64,000 nt of DNA from positions 21,793 to 85,792 of the forward strand of contig JAFYZH010000015.1 of assembly GCA_017548765.1 (NCBI GenBank), read 5' to 3'. Every line of letters begins with the position of its first letter. Positions within the stretch are counted from its first letter, which is position 1. The DNA is from Lachnospiraceae bacterium. GTDB lineage: Bacteria; Bacillota; Clostridia; Lachnospirales; Lachnospiraceae. The notes under the pieces were generated by a model, which saw only the letters and a list, made by a program, of their open reading frames with translations, searched no databases and had not been told where the DNA came from. The translations under genes were made by a program, and so were the position numbers. Positions 33,886 to 43,384 of the stretch are shown here, in pieces.

Positions 33886-35145
33886 ATGAGCAGAGTACTT
33901 ATCATCGGCTGCGGCGGTGTTGCGTCCGTAGCGATCTCCAAATGTTGTCAGGCTCCGGAGGTTTTCTCCGAGATCTGCATCGCGAGCCGTACGGTCTCCA
34001 AATGCGAAGCATTGGCTGCGAAGCTTGCACCTACCACGACGACAAAGATCACCACGGCACAGGTGGACGCAGACGACGTCAACCAGCTGATCGCGCTGAT
34101 CAATGATTATAAGCCCGATCTGGTGATGAATATCGCATTGCCCTATCAGGATCTGACCATCATGGATGCCTGCCTGGCATGCAAGGTGAACTACATGGAT
34201 ACGGCGAACTACGAGCCCGAGGATACGAACGATCCCGAGTGGAGAGCCATCTATGAGAAGCGTTGCAAGGAGGAAGGTTTCTCCGCATATTTCGATTATT
34301 CCTGGCAGTGGGCTTATCAGGAGAAGTTTAAGGCAGCGGGCCTGACCGCCCTGCTCGGCAGCGGCTTCGATCCCGGTGTTACCCAGGCGTATTGCGCATA
34401 TGCTCTGAAGCATGAGTTCGATAAGATCGACACGATCGACATCCTGGACTGCAATGGCGGTGACCACGGTTATCCGTTCGCAACGAACTTCAATCCGGAG
34501 ATCAACCTGCGTGAGGTTTCCGCGCCCGGCAGCTACTGGGAGAACGGCAAATGGGTGGAGATCCCGGCCATGAGCATCAAGCGCGAATATGATTTCGACG
34601 AGGTAGGAGAGAAGGATATGTACCTCCTGCATCACGAGGAGATCGAGTCCCTCGCGAAGAACATTCCCGGCGTGTCCCGCATCCGCTTCTTCATGACCTT
34701 CGGTCAGAGCTACCTGACCCACATGAAGTGTCTGGAAAATGTTGGCATGCTTTCGACCGAGCCGATCATGTTCGAGGGCCACGAGATCGTTCCGATCCAG
34801 TTCTTGAAGGCACTTCTGCCGGATCCCGCGTCGCTCGGACCGCGCACGAAGGGTAAGACAAACATCGGTTGTATCTTCACCGGTGAGAAGGACGGAAAGA
34901 AAAAGACCTATTATATCTACAATGTGTGCGACCATCAGGAGTGCTACCGCGAGGTAGGTTCCCAGGCCATTTCCTATACCACCGGCGTTCCCGCGATGTG
35001 CGGCGCCATGATGATGCTGAAGGGATACTGGAATAAGCCCGGCGTTTATACCGTTGAAGAGTTTGATCCGGATCCGTTCATGGAAGCACTTTGCAAATAC
35101 GGCCTTCCGCATAAGGAGAGCCACGACCCGAAGTTAGTTCCGTAA
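33886..35145 (+). CDS. Carboxynorspermidine/carboxyspermidine dehydrogenase (saccharopine dehydrogenase family)
   Basis: 419 residues. Rossmann motif VLIIGCGGVASVAI at the N-terminus and overall saccharopine-reductase architecture (FDYSWQWAYQEKFKAAGLTALLGSGFDPGVTQAYCAYA). Condenses putrescine with aspartate semialdehyde to carboxyspermidine. Placement next to an NspC-type decarboxylase and agmatinase makes this function, rather than lysine metabolism, the best call. ATG 33886 follows AAAGGAG. Confidence 0.9.
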   Translation: MSRVLIIGCGGVASVAISKCCQAPEVFSEICIASRTVSKCEALAAKLAPTTTTKITTAQVDADDVNQLIALINDYKPDLVMNIALPYQDLTIMDACLACKVNYMDTANYEPEDTNDPEWRAIYEKRCKEEGFSAYFDYSWQWAYQEKFKAAGLTALLGSGFDPGVTQAYCAYALKHEFDKIDTIDILDCNGGDHGYPFATNFNPEINLREVSAPGSYWENGKWVEIPAMSIKREYDFDEVGEKDMYLLHHEEIESLAKNIPGVSRIRFFMTFGQSYLTHMKCLENVGMLSTEPIMFEGHEIVPIQFLKALLPDPASLGPRTKGKTNIGCIFTGEKDGKKKTYYIYNVCDHQECYREVGSQAISYTTGVPAMCGAMMMLKGYWNKPGVYTVEEFDPDPFMEALCKYGLPHKESHDPKLVP

Positions 35146-35177
35146 CAGAGGTTTAAAGATAAAGGAGTTCGGATGCG

Positions 35178-36395
35178 ATGAAAGAGAAGCTTACACATCT
35201 GAAGCTTTCCGGCGCCGGAGCAGACATGCCCCGGCGTATTCTTTGCAGTGACGTGCCTACGCCGTGTTATCTGATCGACGAGGCGAAACTGCGGGAGAAC
35301 GGAAGGATATTAAAAGAGATCGAAGACGCGACAGGATGTCGGATCCTGCTCGCGCAGAAAGCATTTTCCAATTACGACCTGTACCCGGTATTGGAGGAAT
35401 ATCTGGCGGGGACCGAGGCGAGCGGCCTGTTCGAGGCGCGCCTGGGCCGTGAGAAGATGCCCGCGAAGGAGTGCCACGTCTTTTCGGCGGCCTACGTTCC
35501 GGAGCAGTTCGACGAGCTTTTGGAATATGCGGATCATATCGTGTTCAACAGCCCGAGCCAGCTGCGCATGTTCGGACCGGCCGCGAAGAAGGCCGGAAAA
35601 GAGGTAGGCCTGCGCATCAATCCCCTGTGCCAGACGCAGGAGGGGCATGAGATCTACGACCCGTGCGCGCCCGGCGGAAGACTCGGGACCACAAAACAGG
35701 CGTGGGATGAACAGATGGATGGTGACCTCATTGCGATGCTGGATGGCCTGCATTTTCACACCCTGTGTGAGCAGAACTCCGATGCGCTCGAGATCACCCT
35801 GCGCGCGGTGGAGGAGCAGTTCGGCGACATCATGCATAAGATGCGCTGGATCAACATGGGCGGCGGCCACCACATCACCCGGGCGGACTACGACCGTGAA
35901 CTCCTGAAGAAACTCATTTGCCATGTACGCGATACCTATGGTGTCACCGTGTATCTGGAGCCGGGCGAAGCAGTCGCGCTGAACGCCGGCTACCTGTGCA
36001 CACGTGTTCTCGATTTCGTAAAGAACGGTGACGTGGTCAATGCGATCCTGGATATGTCGGCAGCCTGCCACACGCCGGACGTACTGGAGATGCCGTACCG
36101 TCCGCCGCTTTACGAAGGATTTGAGGCGGGAGAGAAGCCTTACACCTATCGTCTGGGCGGCCCGACCTGCCTGTCCGGCGACATCATCGGCGATTATGCC
36201 TTTGAACAGCCTTTAGAGGCCGGACAACGGCTTTTATTCGAGGACATGGCGATCTATACGACCTGCAAAAACAACACGTTTAACGGCATGCCATTGCCCG
36301 ATATCTGGGTCGTAAGGGGAGAAGCGATCGTACGTTTGACGGATTTCACCTACGAGGATTTCAAAGGCCGCCTCGGAACGAAGGATCCGGCCTGA
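35178..36395 (+). CDS. nspC: Carboxynorspermidine/carboxyspermidine decarboxylase
   Basis: 405-residue PLP enzyme of the fold III (alanine racemase-like) family. PLP-lysine in ILLAQKAFSNYDLYP near residue 60, glycine loop MGGGHHITR near 233, and C-terminal cysteine region GPTCLSGDIIGDY near 330. Converts carboxyspermidine to spermidine. Last gene of the polyamine operon; GGAG lies before the start. Confidence 0.92.
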   Translation: MKEKLTHLKLSGAGADMPRRILCSDVPTPCYLIDEAKLRENGRILKEIEDATGCRILLAQKAFSNYDLYPVLEEYLAGTEASGLFEARLGREKMPAKECHVFSAAYVPEQFDELLEYADHIVFNSPSQLRMFGPAAKKAGKEVGLRINPLCQTQEGHEIYDPCAPGGRLGTTKQAWDEQMDGDLIAMLDGLHFHTLCEQNSDALEITLRAVEEQFGDIMHKMRWINMGGGHHITRADYDRELLKKLICHVRDTYGVTVYLEPGEAVALNAGYLCTRVLDFVKNGDVVNAILDMSAACHTPDVLEMPYRPPLYEGFEAGEKPYTYRLGGPTCLSGDIIGDYAFEQPLEAGQRLLFEDMAIYTTCKNNTFNGMPLPDIWVVRGEAIVRLTDFTYEDFKGRLGTKDPA

Positions 36396-36491
36396 AAAAC
36401 GGTGGTAAATCTGCCATTTGTGTCGGGTTTTCACACAAATTTCACATTTATTGTGTTTAATTATGACAGCACCATATGAACCAAGGAGGAC

Positions 36492-37661
36492 ATGGCTTTG
36501 ATCGAAGTTAAAAACCTGGTAAAACGGTACGGTCTGATCCCTGCGGTCGACAATATCAGCTTTACCTTACATCCCGGCAAGATCTACGGTTTTTTGGGAC
36601 CGAACGGCGCCGGAAAGTCTACGACCATGAACATTATGACCGGATATATCGCTGCAACGAGCGGAGATGTCCGGATCAATGAATACAGTATTGTTGAGGA
36701 TCCCGAAGAGGCGAAGAGCTTCATCGGTTATCTGCCTGAGATACCGCCCGTCTATCCCGACATGACCGTCGAGGAGTACCTGCGTTTCGTTGCCGAATTG
36801 AAGGGTGTGAAGCGTTCCGAGCGGAAAGATCAGGTGGCCAGCGCGATCCGGCGTACACGTTTGGAAGATTACCGTCGCCGTCTGATCCGCAACCTGTCAA
36901 AAGGTTACCGGCAGAGAGTCGGCCTGGCACAGGCACTTCTGGGTCATCCCCAGTTCATTATCCTCGATGAGCCGACGGTCGGCCTGGACCCGAACCAGAT
37001 CCTCGAGATCCGTAAACTGATCCGTGAGATCGCGATATCGGGAGAGGATGTGCCGGAAGAGGAGCGTCCTATCGTCCTCTTGAGTTCGCATATCATGCAG
37101 GAAGTCAGCGCTGTCTGCGATGAGATCCTGATCATCGCGCATGGACGTTTGATCGTTATGGATACGCCCGATAAACTGATCTCCCGTTATCATGTGAACG
37201 ATGTTTATGAGATCGAAGCCCGCTGCAGCGAGGAACGCTTAAACGAAGTGCTCGCTCCGTTTAAGGAGATGGCGGAATTCGATTTTGACAGCAATGATAT
37301 GCCGGACGGCATCTCAAAGCTGGTGCTGACGTTCCCGAAGGATTCGGACGTAGCGGAATTGCTGTTTAAGACATTGGCAAAGGAAGGCATTCCCGTACGC
37401 CAGTTTAAGCGCAACGTTCCGACATTGGAAGATATCTTCCTGCAGCTCGTAGCGAAGGCAGATGAGGAATTTGCCGCACGCGAAGAAGAGCGGATGAAGG
37501 AAGAAAGCTTACGGAACGCTGCAAATAGTTTTGATGTCACGCCTATGGAGGATGAGCCCGAGCAGGCGGATGACGATGAAACCGAAGCAGAAGACGACGA
37601 AGCCGATGAAACGGTAGAGGAAGCTGCTGAAGAAACGAAGGAAGGAGGAGACGAGTCATGA
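36492..37661 (+). CDS. ABC transporter ATPase, GldA-like
   Basis: 389-residue ATPase: Walker A GPNGAGKST near residue 38, signature LSKGYRQR near 137, Walker B FIILDEPTVGLDP near 158. The C-terminal third is unusual: after a regulatory-type domain it ends in about 60 acidic residues (Asp/Glu runs). Works with the two following membrane proteins. AAGGAGGA before ATG 36492. The gene overlaps the next by 4 nt (ATGA). Confidence 0.9.
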   Translation: MALIEVKNLVKRYGLIPAVDNISFTLHPGKIYGFLGPNGAGKSTTMNIMTGYIAATSGDVRINEYSIVEDPEEAKSFIGYLPEIPPVYPDMTVEEYLRFVAELKGVKRSERKDQVASAIRRTRLEDYRRRLIRNLSKGYRQRVGLAQALLGHPQFIILDEPTVGLDPNQILEIRKLIREIAISGEDVPEEERPIVLLSSHIMQEVSAVCDEILIIAHGRLIVMDTPDKLISRYHVNDVYEIEARCSEERLNEVLAPFKEMAEFDFDSNDMPDGISKLVLTFPKDSDVAELLFKTLAKEGIPVRQFKRNVPTLEDIFLQLVAKADEEFAAREEERMKEESLRNAANSFDVTPMEDEPEQADDDETEAEDDEADETVEEAAEETKEGGDES

Positions 37662-38524
37662 TCGCTGTATGGAAACGTGAATTGAAATCTTTTTTTGACG
37701 ATATGCTCGGGTACTTTATCGTAGCGGCGTTTCTTATGCTCATCGGATATTTCTTCTCCGAATACAACATTGAAAACCCGTACGCATTTTTCGCGTATCC
37801 GATATGTGCGGTGTCTACGTTCATGTCCGCTCTGATCCCGCTTCTTACCATGCGTAGTTTCTCTGAAGAGCGCAAATCCAAAACGGATCAGTTGCTTCTG
37901 ACGGCGCCGGTCAGCGTTTGGAAGATCACGATGGGTAAATATCTGGCCATGGTATCTGTTTTTGCCATTCCGGTCCTGATCTCCTGTGTATATCCTATCG
38001 TTATCTACGTTACCGGTTCCTACGCATATCCTCTCACCGACTATACGACCATTCTGGCGTTTTTCCTGGTCGGTGCGTCCTATATCGCGATCGGCATGTT
38101 CTTTTCATCACTGACGGAAAGTCAGATCATTGCTGCTCTGTTGGCATTCGCTTTCATGTTCATCCTGGGAAATCTCCGCAGCCTGGCTACGAAGGTCCCG
38201 ATGGAAGAGTGGAAGAATGCAGTGATCCTGATCTTATTCACCGTCGTATTCTTCGTGATCTTTTTCAAGATGACGCAGAACTTCTACGTTTCATTTGCCG
38301 TATTCGCCGTATTGTGTATCGGTGTTGCAGTTGCTTATCATCTGAACCCGGATATGTTCTACGGAGTAGTCGGCCAGATCATGCGTGCTGTTTCTTATGG
38401 TGAAACGCTCTATCTGTTTGCTAACAATATCTTTGATGTAACTTCGATCGTGCTTTATTTGTCAGTATCGGCCTTCTTTATCTTCCTGACCATTCAGTCG
38501 ATCCAGAAGAGAAGATACAGCTAG
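37658..38524 (+). CDS. ABC-2 type permease, GldF-like
   Basis: 288-residue membrane protein with six hydrophobic segments and the ABC-2 permease layout (VWKRELKSFFDDMLGYFIVAAFL at the N-terminus; TMRSFSEERKSKTDQLLLTAPVS motif). Pairs with the ATPase upstream. Related to GldF of Bacteroidetes gliding, but such permeases also occur in non-gliding Firmicutes. Confidence 0.88.
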   Translation: MIAVWKRELKSFFDDMLGYFIVAAFLMLIGYFFSEYNIENPYAFFAYPICAVSTFMSALIPLLTMRSFSEERKSKTDQLLLTAPVSVWKITMGKYLAMVSVFAIPVLISCVYPIVIYVTGSYAYPLTDYTTILAFFLVGASYIAIGMFFSSLTESQIIAALLAFAFMFILGNLRSLATKVPMEEWKNAVILILFTVVFFVIFFKMTQNFYVSFAVFAVLCIGVAVAYHLNPDMFYGVVGQIMRAVSYGETLYLFANNIFDVTSIVLYLSVSAFFIFLTIQSIQKRRYS

Positions 38525-38536
38525 GAGGATGAAAAA

Positions 38537-39958
38537 ATGGAAAACAAAAACAATGCGTCCATAAAGCACGGTTCATACAGCATGTTGATGGTCGTATTGG
38601 TCCTGGCTTTTCTGGTCGCGGCCAATATCCTGGTGCAGAAGCTGCCCACCGGCATGACTGCTTATGACATGAGCGATATCAAGCTTTATTCGATCTCTGA
38701 TAAAACAAAAGAAGTCGTCCGCTCTCTGGAAGAAGATGTAACGATCTACCTGATCGGCGAGACCGGAGAACAGGATCAGATCCTCAGCCAGATGCTGGCA
38801 CTTTATGATGACCAGTCTTCCAAAGTCCATGTGAAGGAACTGGATAAAAACGGCGGTTTTGCTACTTTGAAGAAATACGGCCTCGAAAACGAGACCATCG
38901 AAAACGGAAGTATCCTCGTGGCTTCCGAAGAAAGAATGAAGTTTATCCCTGCGTCGGATATTTACGAACTGGACTATGCAAAATACATGCAATATCAGAC
39001 CGAAATGTATAATTACGATGGCGAAGGTGAGGTTACTTCGGCACTGATCTATGTTACTACGAAGGACATTCCGAAGATCTGCCGTGTTATCGGCCATGAA
39101 GAACTCGCACTGGGAGATACGATCCTCTCGGCGATAAAGAAGGCAAGTTATGAATTGACCGAGGTCAATCTTGCAACCTCTTCGATCCCTGACGATTGTG
39201 ACATTTTGCTGATCAATGCACCGGCGAGAGATTATACAGCGGATGAAGCGAATAAAGTCCGCGACTATTTGGACCGTGGCGGAAAGCTCTTCCTCGATTG
39301 TACATATGAAAACTACGAAACGGAAAGCTTTAAGAGCCTTCTCGAGTACTGCGGTATCGAGCTGAAGAAGGGTGTTGTTTTCGAACAGGCAGACCGCTGC
39401 CAGCAGCCGGAGGCTCCGTTCGCGTACTTTGCAAATGTAAGTTCCTCCGCTCCGATAACTAAGGAAATGTCGCAGAACACATACGCGTTCGTTTACATTT
39501 CGACGGGTCTGTATACTTCCGAAATGAAGAGAACGTCATTGACGTTGACACCGTTCTTACAGACGACATCGGGTTCCTTCCTGCGTGTCGAATATGAGAC
39601 GAATGATAAGATCTCCAAAACGGAGACCGACCTGGGCGGCCCGATCACGATCGGTCTGACCGGAGAAGACAGCGTGAGCGGGATGAAGATGGTAGTGCTC
39701 GGAACCCCGAACCTGGCATCGAATAACGTTTTGAACGCATTTCCCAATACGTTGAACCTGGATATCTACATCGCCAGCCTGAACTATCTGTGTGCATTCG
39801 ACAAAAGCGTCAGCATTCCGATTAAGAGCACTGATTTCGGCCAGAATATCTACATGGCATCGACCCGGAATCTTTCACTCATCCTTACGGTTGCCGTGCT
39901 TCCGATCGTAGTGCTTCTGATCGGTTTCATTGTATGGTATAAGAGGAGAAATCGGTAA
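38537..39958 (+). CDS. GldG-family ABC auxiliary protein
   Basis: 473 residues, one N-terminal helix (about 17-36), a large extracytoplasmic domain of the GldG/ABC_transp_aux type (DMSDIKLYSISDKTKEVVRSLEEDVTIYLIG at its start), and one C-terminal helix (about 448-468). Thought to act as the substrate-side subunit of the transporter. AGGAGG before the ATG; shares one base (TAATG) with the next gene. Confidence 0.85.
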   Translation: MENKNNASIKHGSYSMLMVVLVLAFLVAANILVQKLPTGMTAYDMSDIKLYSISDKTKEVVRSLEEDVTIYLIGETGEQDQILSQMLALYDDQSSKVHVKELDKNGGFATLKKYGLENETIENGSILVASEERMKFIPASDIYELDYAKYMQYQTEMYNYDGEGEVTSALIYVTTKDIPKICRVIGHEELALGDTILSAIKKASYELTEVNLATSSIPDDCDILLINAPARDYTADEANKVRDYLDRGGKLFLDCTYENYETESFKSLLEYCGIELKKGVVFEQADRCQQPEAPFAYFANVSSSAPITKEMSQNTYAFVYISTGLYTSEMKRTSLTLTPFLQTTSGSFLRVEYETNDKISKTETDLGGPITIGLTGEDSVSGMKMVVLGTPNLASNNVLNAFPNTLNLDIYIASLNYLCAFDKSVSIPIKSTDFGQNIYMASTRNLSLILTVAVLPIVVLLIGFIVWYKRRNR

Positions 39959-41541
39959 TGGCAACGCTTACGGGTCTTTCCGCAGAGGAAAGAAGAAAAA
40001 GAAAAAAGAGAAAGCAGATCATGAAGGTCGTGATCCCGCTTGCCTTTCTGGTCCTGCTCGCAGGGCTCGTGGTCGGTATCCATTTCGTGAACCGGTATAA
40101 CGAGCAAAAGCGGCTGGAGGAGCTGGCGGCGCAGACGACCGCGGCTCCGAAGAAGAGCGACCTGGTCATGCTTTCAACGGATGATATCGACGAGATCACG
40201 GTCATTTCGGCAGACAGCGTTTCCGGAGAAGAGAAAACCTTCATCCGGAGCGGAGAGGACCGTGCCTGGAAATGGAAGAATAACACGAGCCTCGAACTTA
40301 ATAAGACACTGATCGGTGGCTTGGTGGATAATGTCGCCCAGATCACGAGCATCAACACGGTCTCGGATGACCTGGAGAGCAACAGCGAGGTGTACGGTCT
40401 GAAGGATCCGGCCCACACCGTAAAGATCCGCACGACCGAGGGGGAAGAGATCGAGATCCACGTCGGAAGCAAGTCTCCCAGCGGTACATACTACTTTATG
40501 GCTGTGAAGGGCGATAATCACATTTACATGCTGGGTCCTACCTTGTACAGTTATCTGGTTCGCGAACTGGCTGAGTATATCGAACTCGAGAAGTTCCCCG
40601 AACTGGAGGAGCAGCAGTTTGACAGCCTGTCTGTCAAGAAGCCGGGAGAGACTGAGGCGATCTGCGGTTATTACAACCCCGGAGACCTTCTTCAGGTAGA
40701 CCGGATGGCGCTGAGTCTGTGGTATTTCGCTTCGGAAACATCCGGACGTTATGACAGTATGGACTACGAGAAGGGCAGAAGCCTGAACGAGGCGATCCTC
40801 GGTGTGTCATATTCGGGTTGCGTTCGTGCCATGCCGACAGAGGAAGAACTGAAGGAGTTCGGTCTGAAGGACGATGCTACGAAGATCGCGCTTACCTATA
40901 AGAAGTACGGTGTCGAGGTACAGCCCGACGGTTCATTGCCCTTCGAGCGTAAGCAGATCCGCTTAACGATCGGTAAGGAAATGAAGTATAATGATATGAC
41001 GTATTATTATGCGCAGCTCGACGGCGCGGGTCCCGTATTCCGTATCCTGAAGAAGGGCGGAATGGACTTCGTCATGGAGTCCTTCACGAAGGAAAACATG
41101 ATGACCTTGCTGCCTACGCAGATCGGTATCGCGAATGTTGACCGGATCAAGCTCATCTACAAATCGAAGGAGCATGATTTCGAGATCCGCCGCGAGACCA
41201 CTAAGGATGAAAACGGTCAGGAAACGACGGTTGAACGTTTCTTCGGAGACGGTATCGAATTTGAAGATTCGTCGTTCCGTACCTTCTACTCGATGCTCGC
41301 AGCATTGTCCGCGAACCAGTATCTGCCACCGGAGAAGGTGAAGAAGGACGCCGAAGTCATCCTGGATTACGAATTCTTCACGAACTACGGGGAGAATGAA
41401 ACAAAGCATATCCGCCTGCTGGAATACGATGATAATGCCAGCCAGTTGGAGATCAACGGTGAGATCCTGTATCTCGTAAACCGTACGGAAAGAAAAAAGA
41501 TCGAGTCGAATATCGATAGCATACTTTCGGCTCTGGAATAG
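39958..41541 (+). CDS. DUF4340 domain protein
   Basis: 527 residues with one N-terminal transmembrane helix (about 22-42) and a large outside part. Contains two DUF4340-type repeats (for example NKTLIGGLVDNVAQI and SEVYGLKDPAHTVKI). DUF4340 proteins typically follow GldG homologues, as here. Function unknown; the four genes 36492-41541 form one membrane complex by inference. Confidence 0.85.
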   Translation: MATLTGLSAEERRKRKKRKQIMKVVIPLAFLVLLAGLVVGIHFVNRYNEQKRLEELAAQTTAAPKKSDLVMLSTDDIDEITVISADSVSGEEKTFIRSGEDRAWKWKNNTSLELNKTLIGGLVDNVAQITSINTVSDDLESNSEVYGLKDPAHTVKIRTTEGEEIEIHVGSKSPSGTYYFMAVKGDNHIYMLGPTLYSYLVRELAEYIELEKFPELEEQQFDSLSVKKPGETEAICGYYNPGDLLQVDRMALSLWYFASETSGRYDSMDYEKGRSLNEAILGVSYSGCVRAMPTEEELKEFGLKDDATKIALTYKKYGVEVQPDGSLPFERKQIRLTIGKEMKYNDMTYYYAQLDGAGPVFRILKKGGMDFVMESFTKENMMTLLPTQIGIANVDRIKLIYKSKEHDFEIRRETTKDENGQETTVERFFGDGIEFEDSSFRTFYSMLAALSANQYLPPEKVKKDAEVILDYEFFTNYGENETKHIRLLEYDDNASQLEINGEILYLVNRTERKKIESNIDSILSALE

Positions 41542-41549
41542 GATCATCT

Positions 41550-43382
41550 ATGAAACGATTGCTGTTTACTAAGCCTGTCTACAAAGAGACCATCTGGGGT
41601 GGGGACCGTTTACGGACGGAGTTTTCCTATCCCATACCCGGGGATAAGACCGGCGAATGCTGGGCGATCAGCGCACACCCTGCGGGCGACTGTGAGGTGT
41701 GCGCGCCCGGCACGCCATACGACGGGCGGCTACTGTCCGAACTGTGGGCGAATGAGCCCCAGCTCTTCGGATATGTAAATAGCGATCGTTTCCCTTTACT
41801 CGTAAAGATCATCGACGCCGCGGACGACCTGAGCATCCAGTTGCATCCGGACGATGCTTATGCGAAGGAGCATGAGAATGGCTCGCTCGGGAAGACCGAG
41901 TGCTGGTACATCCTGTCGTGCGATCCGGACGCGACGATCGTTATCGGACATAATGCAGCCTCGAAGGAAGAGGCGCGGAAGATGATCGATGAGAAGCGGT
42001 GGGGTGATTTCCTTCGTGAAGTGCCCATCCACCCTGGTGATTTCTTTATGCTGAAACCAGGTACGGTCCATGCGATCAAACGTGGAACCATGCTTCTGGA
42101 AACACAGCAGAGCAGTGACATAACCTATCGTTTATACGATTATGATCGCCTGCAAAACGGAAAATTGCGGGATTTGCACATCGAGAAGAGCCTCGATGTC
42201 ATGCAGGCTCCTTTCGATCCACAGGCTTGCATAGCCTCGGATCATAAAACCGTGCAGAACGGGAACAGTGAGATCACGCGTCTCGTGGACTGCGAATGTT
42301 TTACGGTCGACCGTATCGTTGTAAAGAACGAAGGCACTCCGGCCGTCCTGAATACACGTGGCCGTTTTATCAACGTCAGTGTGATCGACGGAACGGGACT
42401 GCTTGACGAAACGCCGATCCGAAAGGGAGATCATTTTATCCTCCCGGCCGGATACGGAAGCTATGAACTCAAAGGGGAGATGACGCTCATCGAGTCGCAT
42501 TTACCCTATGATGCAGATGCGAAGGAGAAGTACTTCGGCAAATGCATCGATCTGCATGTTCATTCGAACGGATCCGACGGTACACTTACGCCGACGCAGG
42601 TCGTGGAGCAGGCGGCGCAGGCCGGCCTCTATGCGATGGCGCTCACCGACCATGACACGGTAAGTGGTGTAGCAGAGGCGATCGAGGCGGGAGAACGGCT
42701 GAATGTCCGCGTCATTCCCGCGATCGAGATCTCGTCTGCACGGAACGGCGGAGATGTGCACATCCTCGGATATGGAGTGGATGTGAAAAATGCGGAGTTT
42801 CTGGAGGAATTAGGGAAGATCCGCAACATCCGCATCGAACGCAACCGAAAGATGGCGAAACTGCTGGCGGACCATGGCTTTTCCATAACGTACGAGGAAC
42901 TGTTGGCGAAATTCGGCGAGGGCGCGATCATTACCCGCGCACACTTCGCGCGGTATCTGCTGGACACGGATCAGATCGGTTCCGTGAGCGAGGCGTTTGA
43001 GAAATATATCGGCCCAGGCTGCCCGTGTTATCTCCCGAAGGAGGAGATCACGATCGAGCGTGCCATGGCGATCCTGCGTATGGCGGGAGGGCGACCGGTT
43101 TTAGCCCATCCTATGCTTTATAAACTGACAAAGGATGAACTGGAGGAACTGGTCGATCGGTTGATCGATCTGGGACTCTACGGGATCGAAGCGGTCTACA
43201 CGACCTATTCGACGGAAGAAGAGAACTATGTAAAGAGACTGGCCCGGAGAAAAGGCCTTGTGATCACCGGCGGCTCGGATTTCCACGGAGCGAATAAGCC
43301 GAAGATCGCGATCGGCAAGGGATACGGCGGCCTGTATGTGCCTGCGGATCTTTTGGAAGATCTTAACCTGCCCGAGGTGTAA
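41550..43382 (+). CDS. Fusion of mannose-6-phosphate isomerase and PHP phosphoesterase
   Basis: 610 residues. Residues 1 to about 320 are a class I (cupin) mannose-6-phosphate isomerase: zinc-binding QLHPDDAYAKEHENG near 91, LKPGTVHAIKRGT near 170, ETQQSSDITYRLYDYDR. Residues about 328-610 are a PHP metal-dependent phosphatase with DLHVHSNGSDGTLTP, TDHDTVSG, HPMLYK and GGSDFHG. I do not know this fusion as a standard arrangement; the reading frame is continuous through the junction, so it is not an obvious sequencing error. Follows the DUF4340 gene by 8 nt, and the HAD phosphatase comes next, suggesting phosphosugar or nucleotide handling. Confidence 0.88.
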   Translation: MKRLLFTKPVYKETIWGGDRLRTEFSYPIPGDKTGECWAISAHPAGDCEVCAPGTPYDGRLLSELWANEPQLFGYVNSDRFPLLVKIIDAADDLSIQLHPDDAYAKEHENGSLGKTECWYILSCDPDATIVIGHNAASKEEARKMIDEKRWGDFLREVPIHPGDFFMLKPGTVHAIKRGTMLLETQQSSDITYRLYDYDRLQNGKLRDLHIEKSLDVMQAPFDPQACIASDHKTVQNGNSEITRLVDCECFTVDRIVVKNEGTPAVLNTRGRFINVSVIDGTGLLDETPIRKGDHFILPAGYGSYELKGEMTLIESHLPYDADAKEKYFGKCIDLHVHSNGSDGTLTPTQVVEQAAQAGLYAMALTDHDTVSGVAEAIEAGERLNVRVIPAIEISSARNGGDVHILGYGVDVKNAEFLEELGKIRNIRIERNRKMAKLLADHGFSITYEELLAKFGEGAIITRAHFARYLLDTDQIGSVSEAFEKYIGPGCPCYLPKEEITIERAMAILRMAGGRPVLAHPMLYKLTKDELEELVDRLIDLGLYGIEAVYTTYSTEEENYVKRLARRKGLVITGGSDFHGANKPKIAIGKGYGGLYVPADLLEDLNLPEV

Positions 43383-43384
43383 AC

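Noticed and set aside
33886-35145. Saccharopine dehydrogenase of lysine metabolism
   Set aside because: Family match is real, but the nspC neighbour and the polyamine operon indicate carboxyspermidine dehydrogenase.
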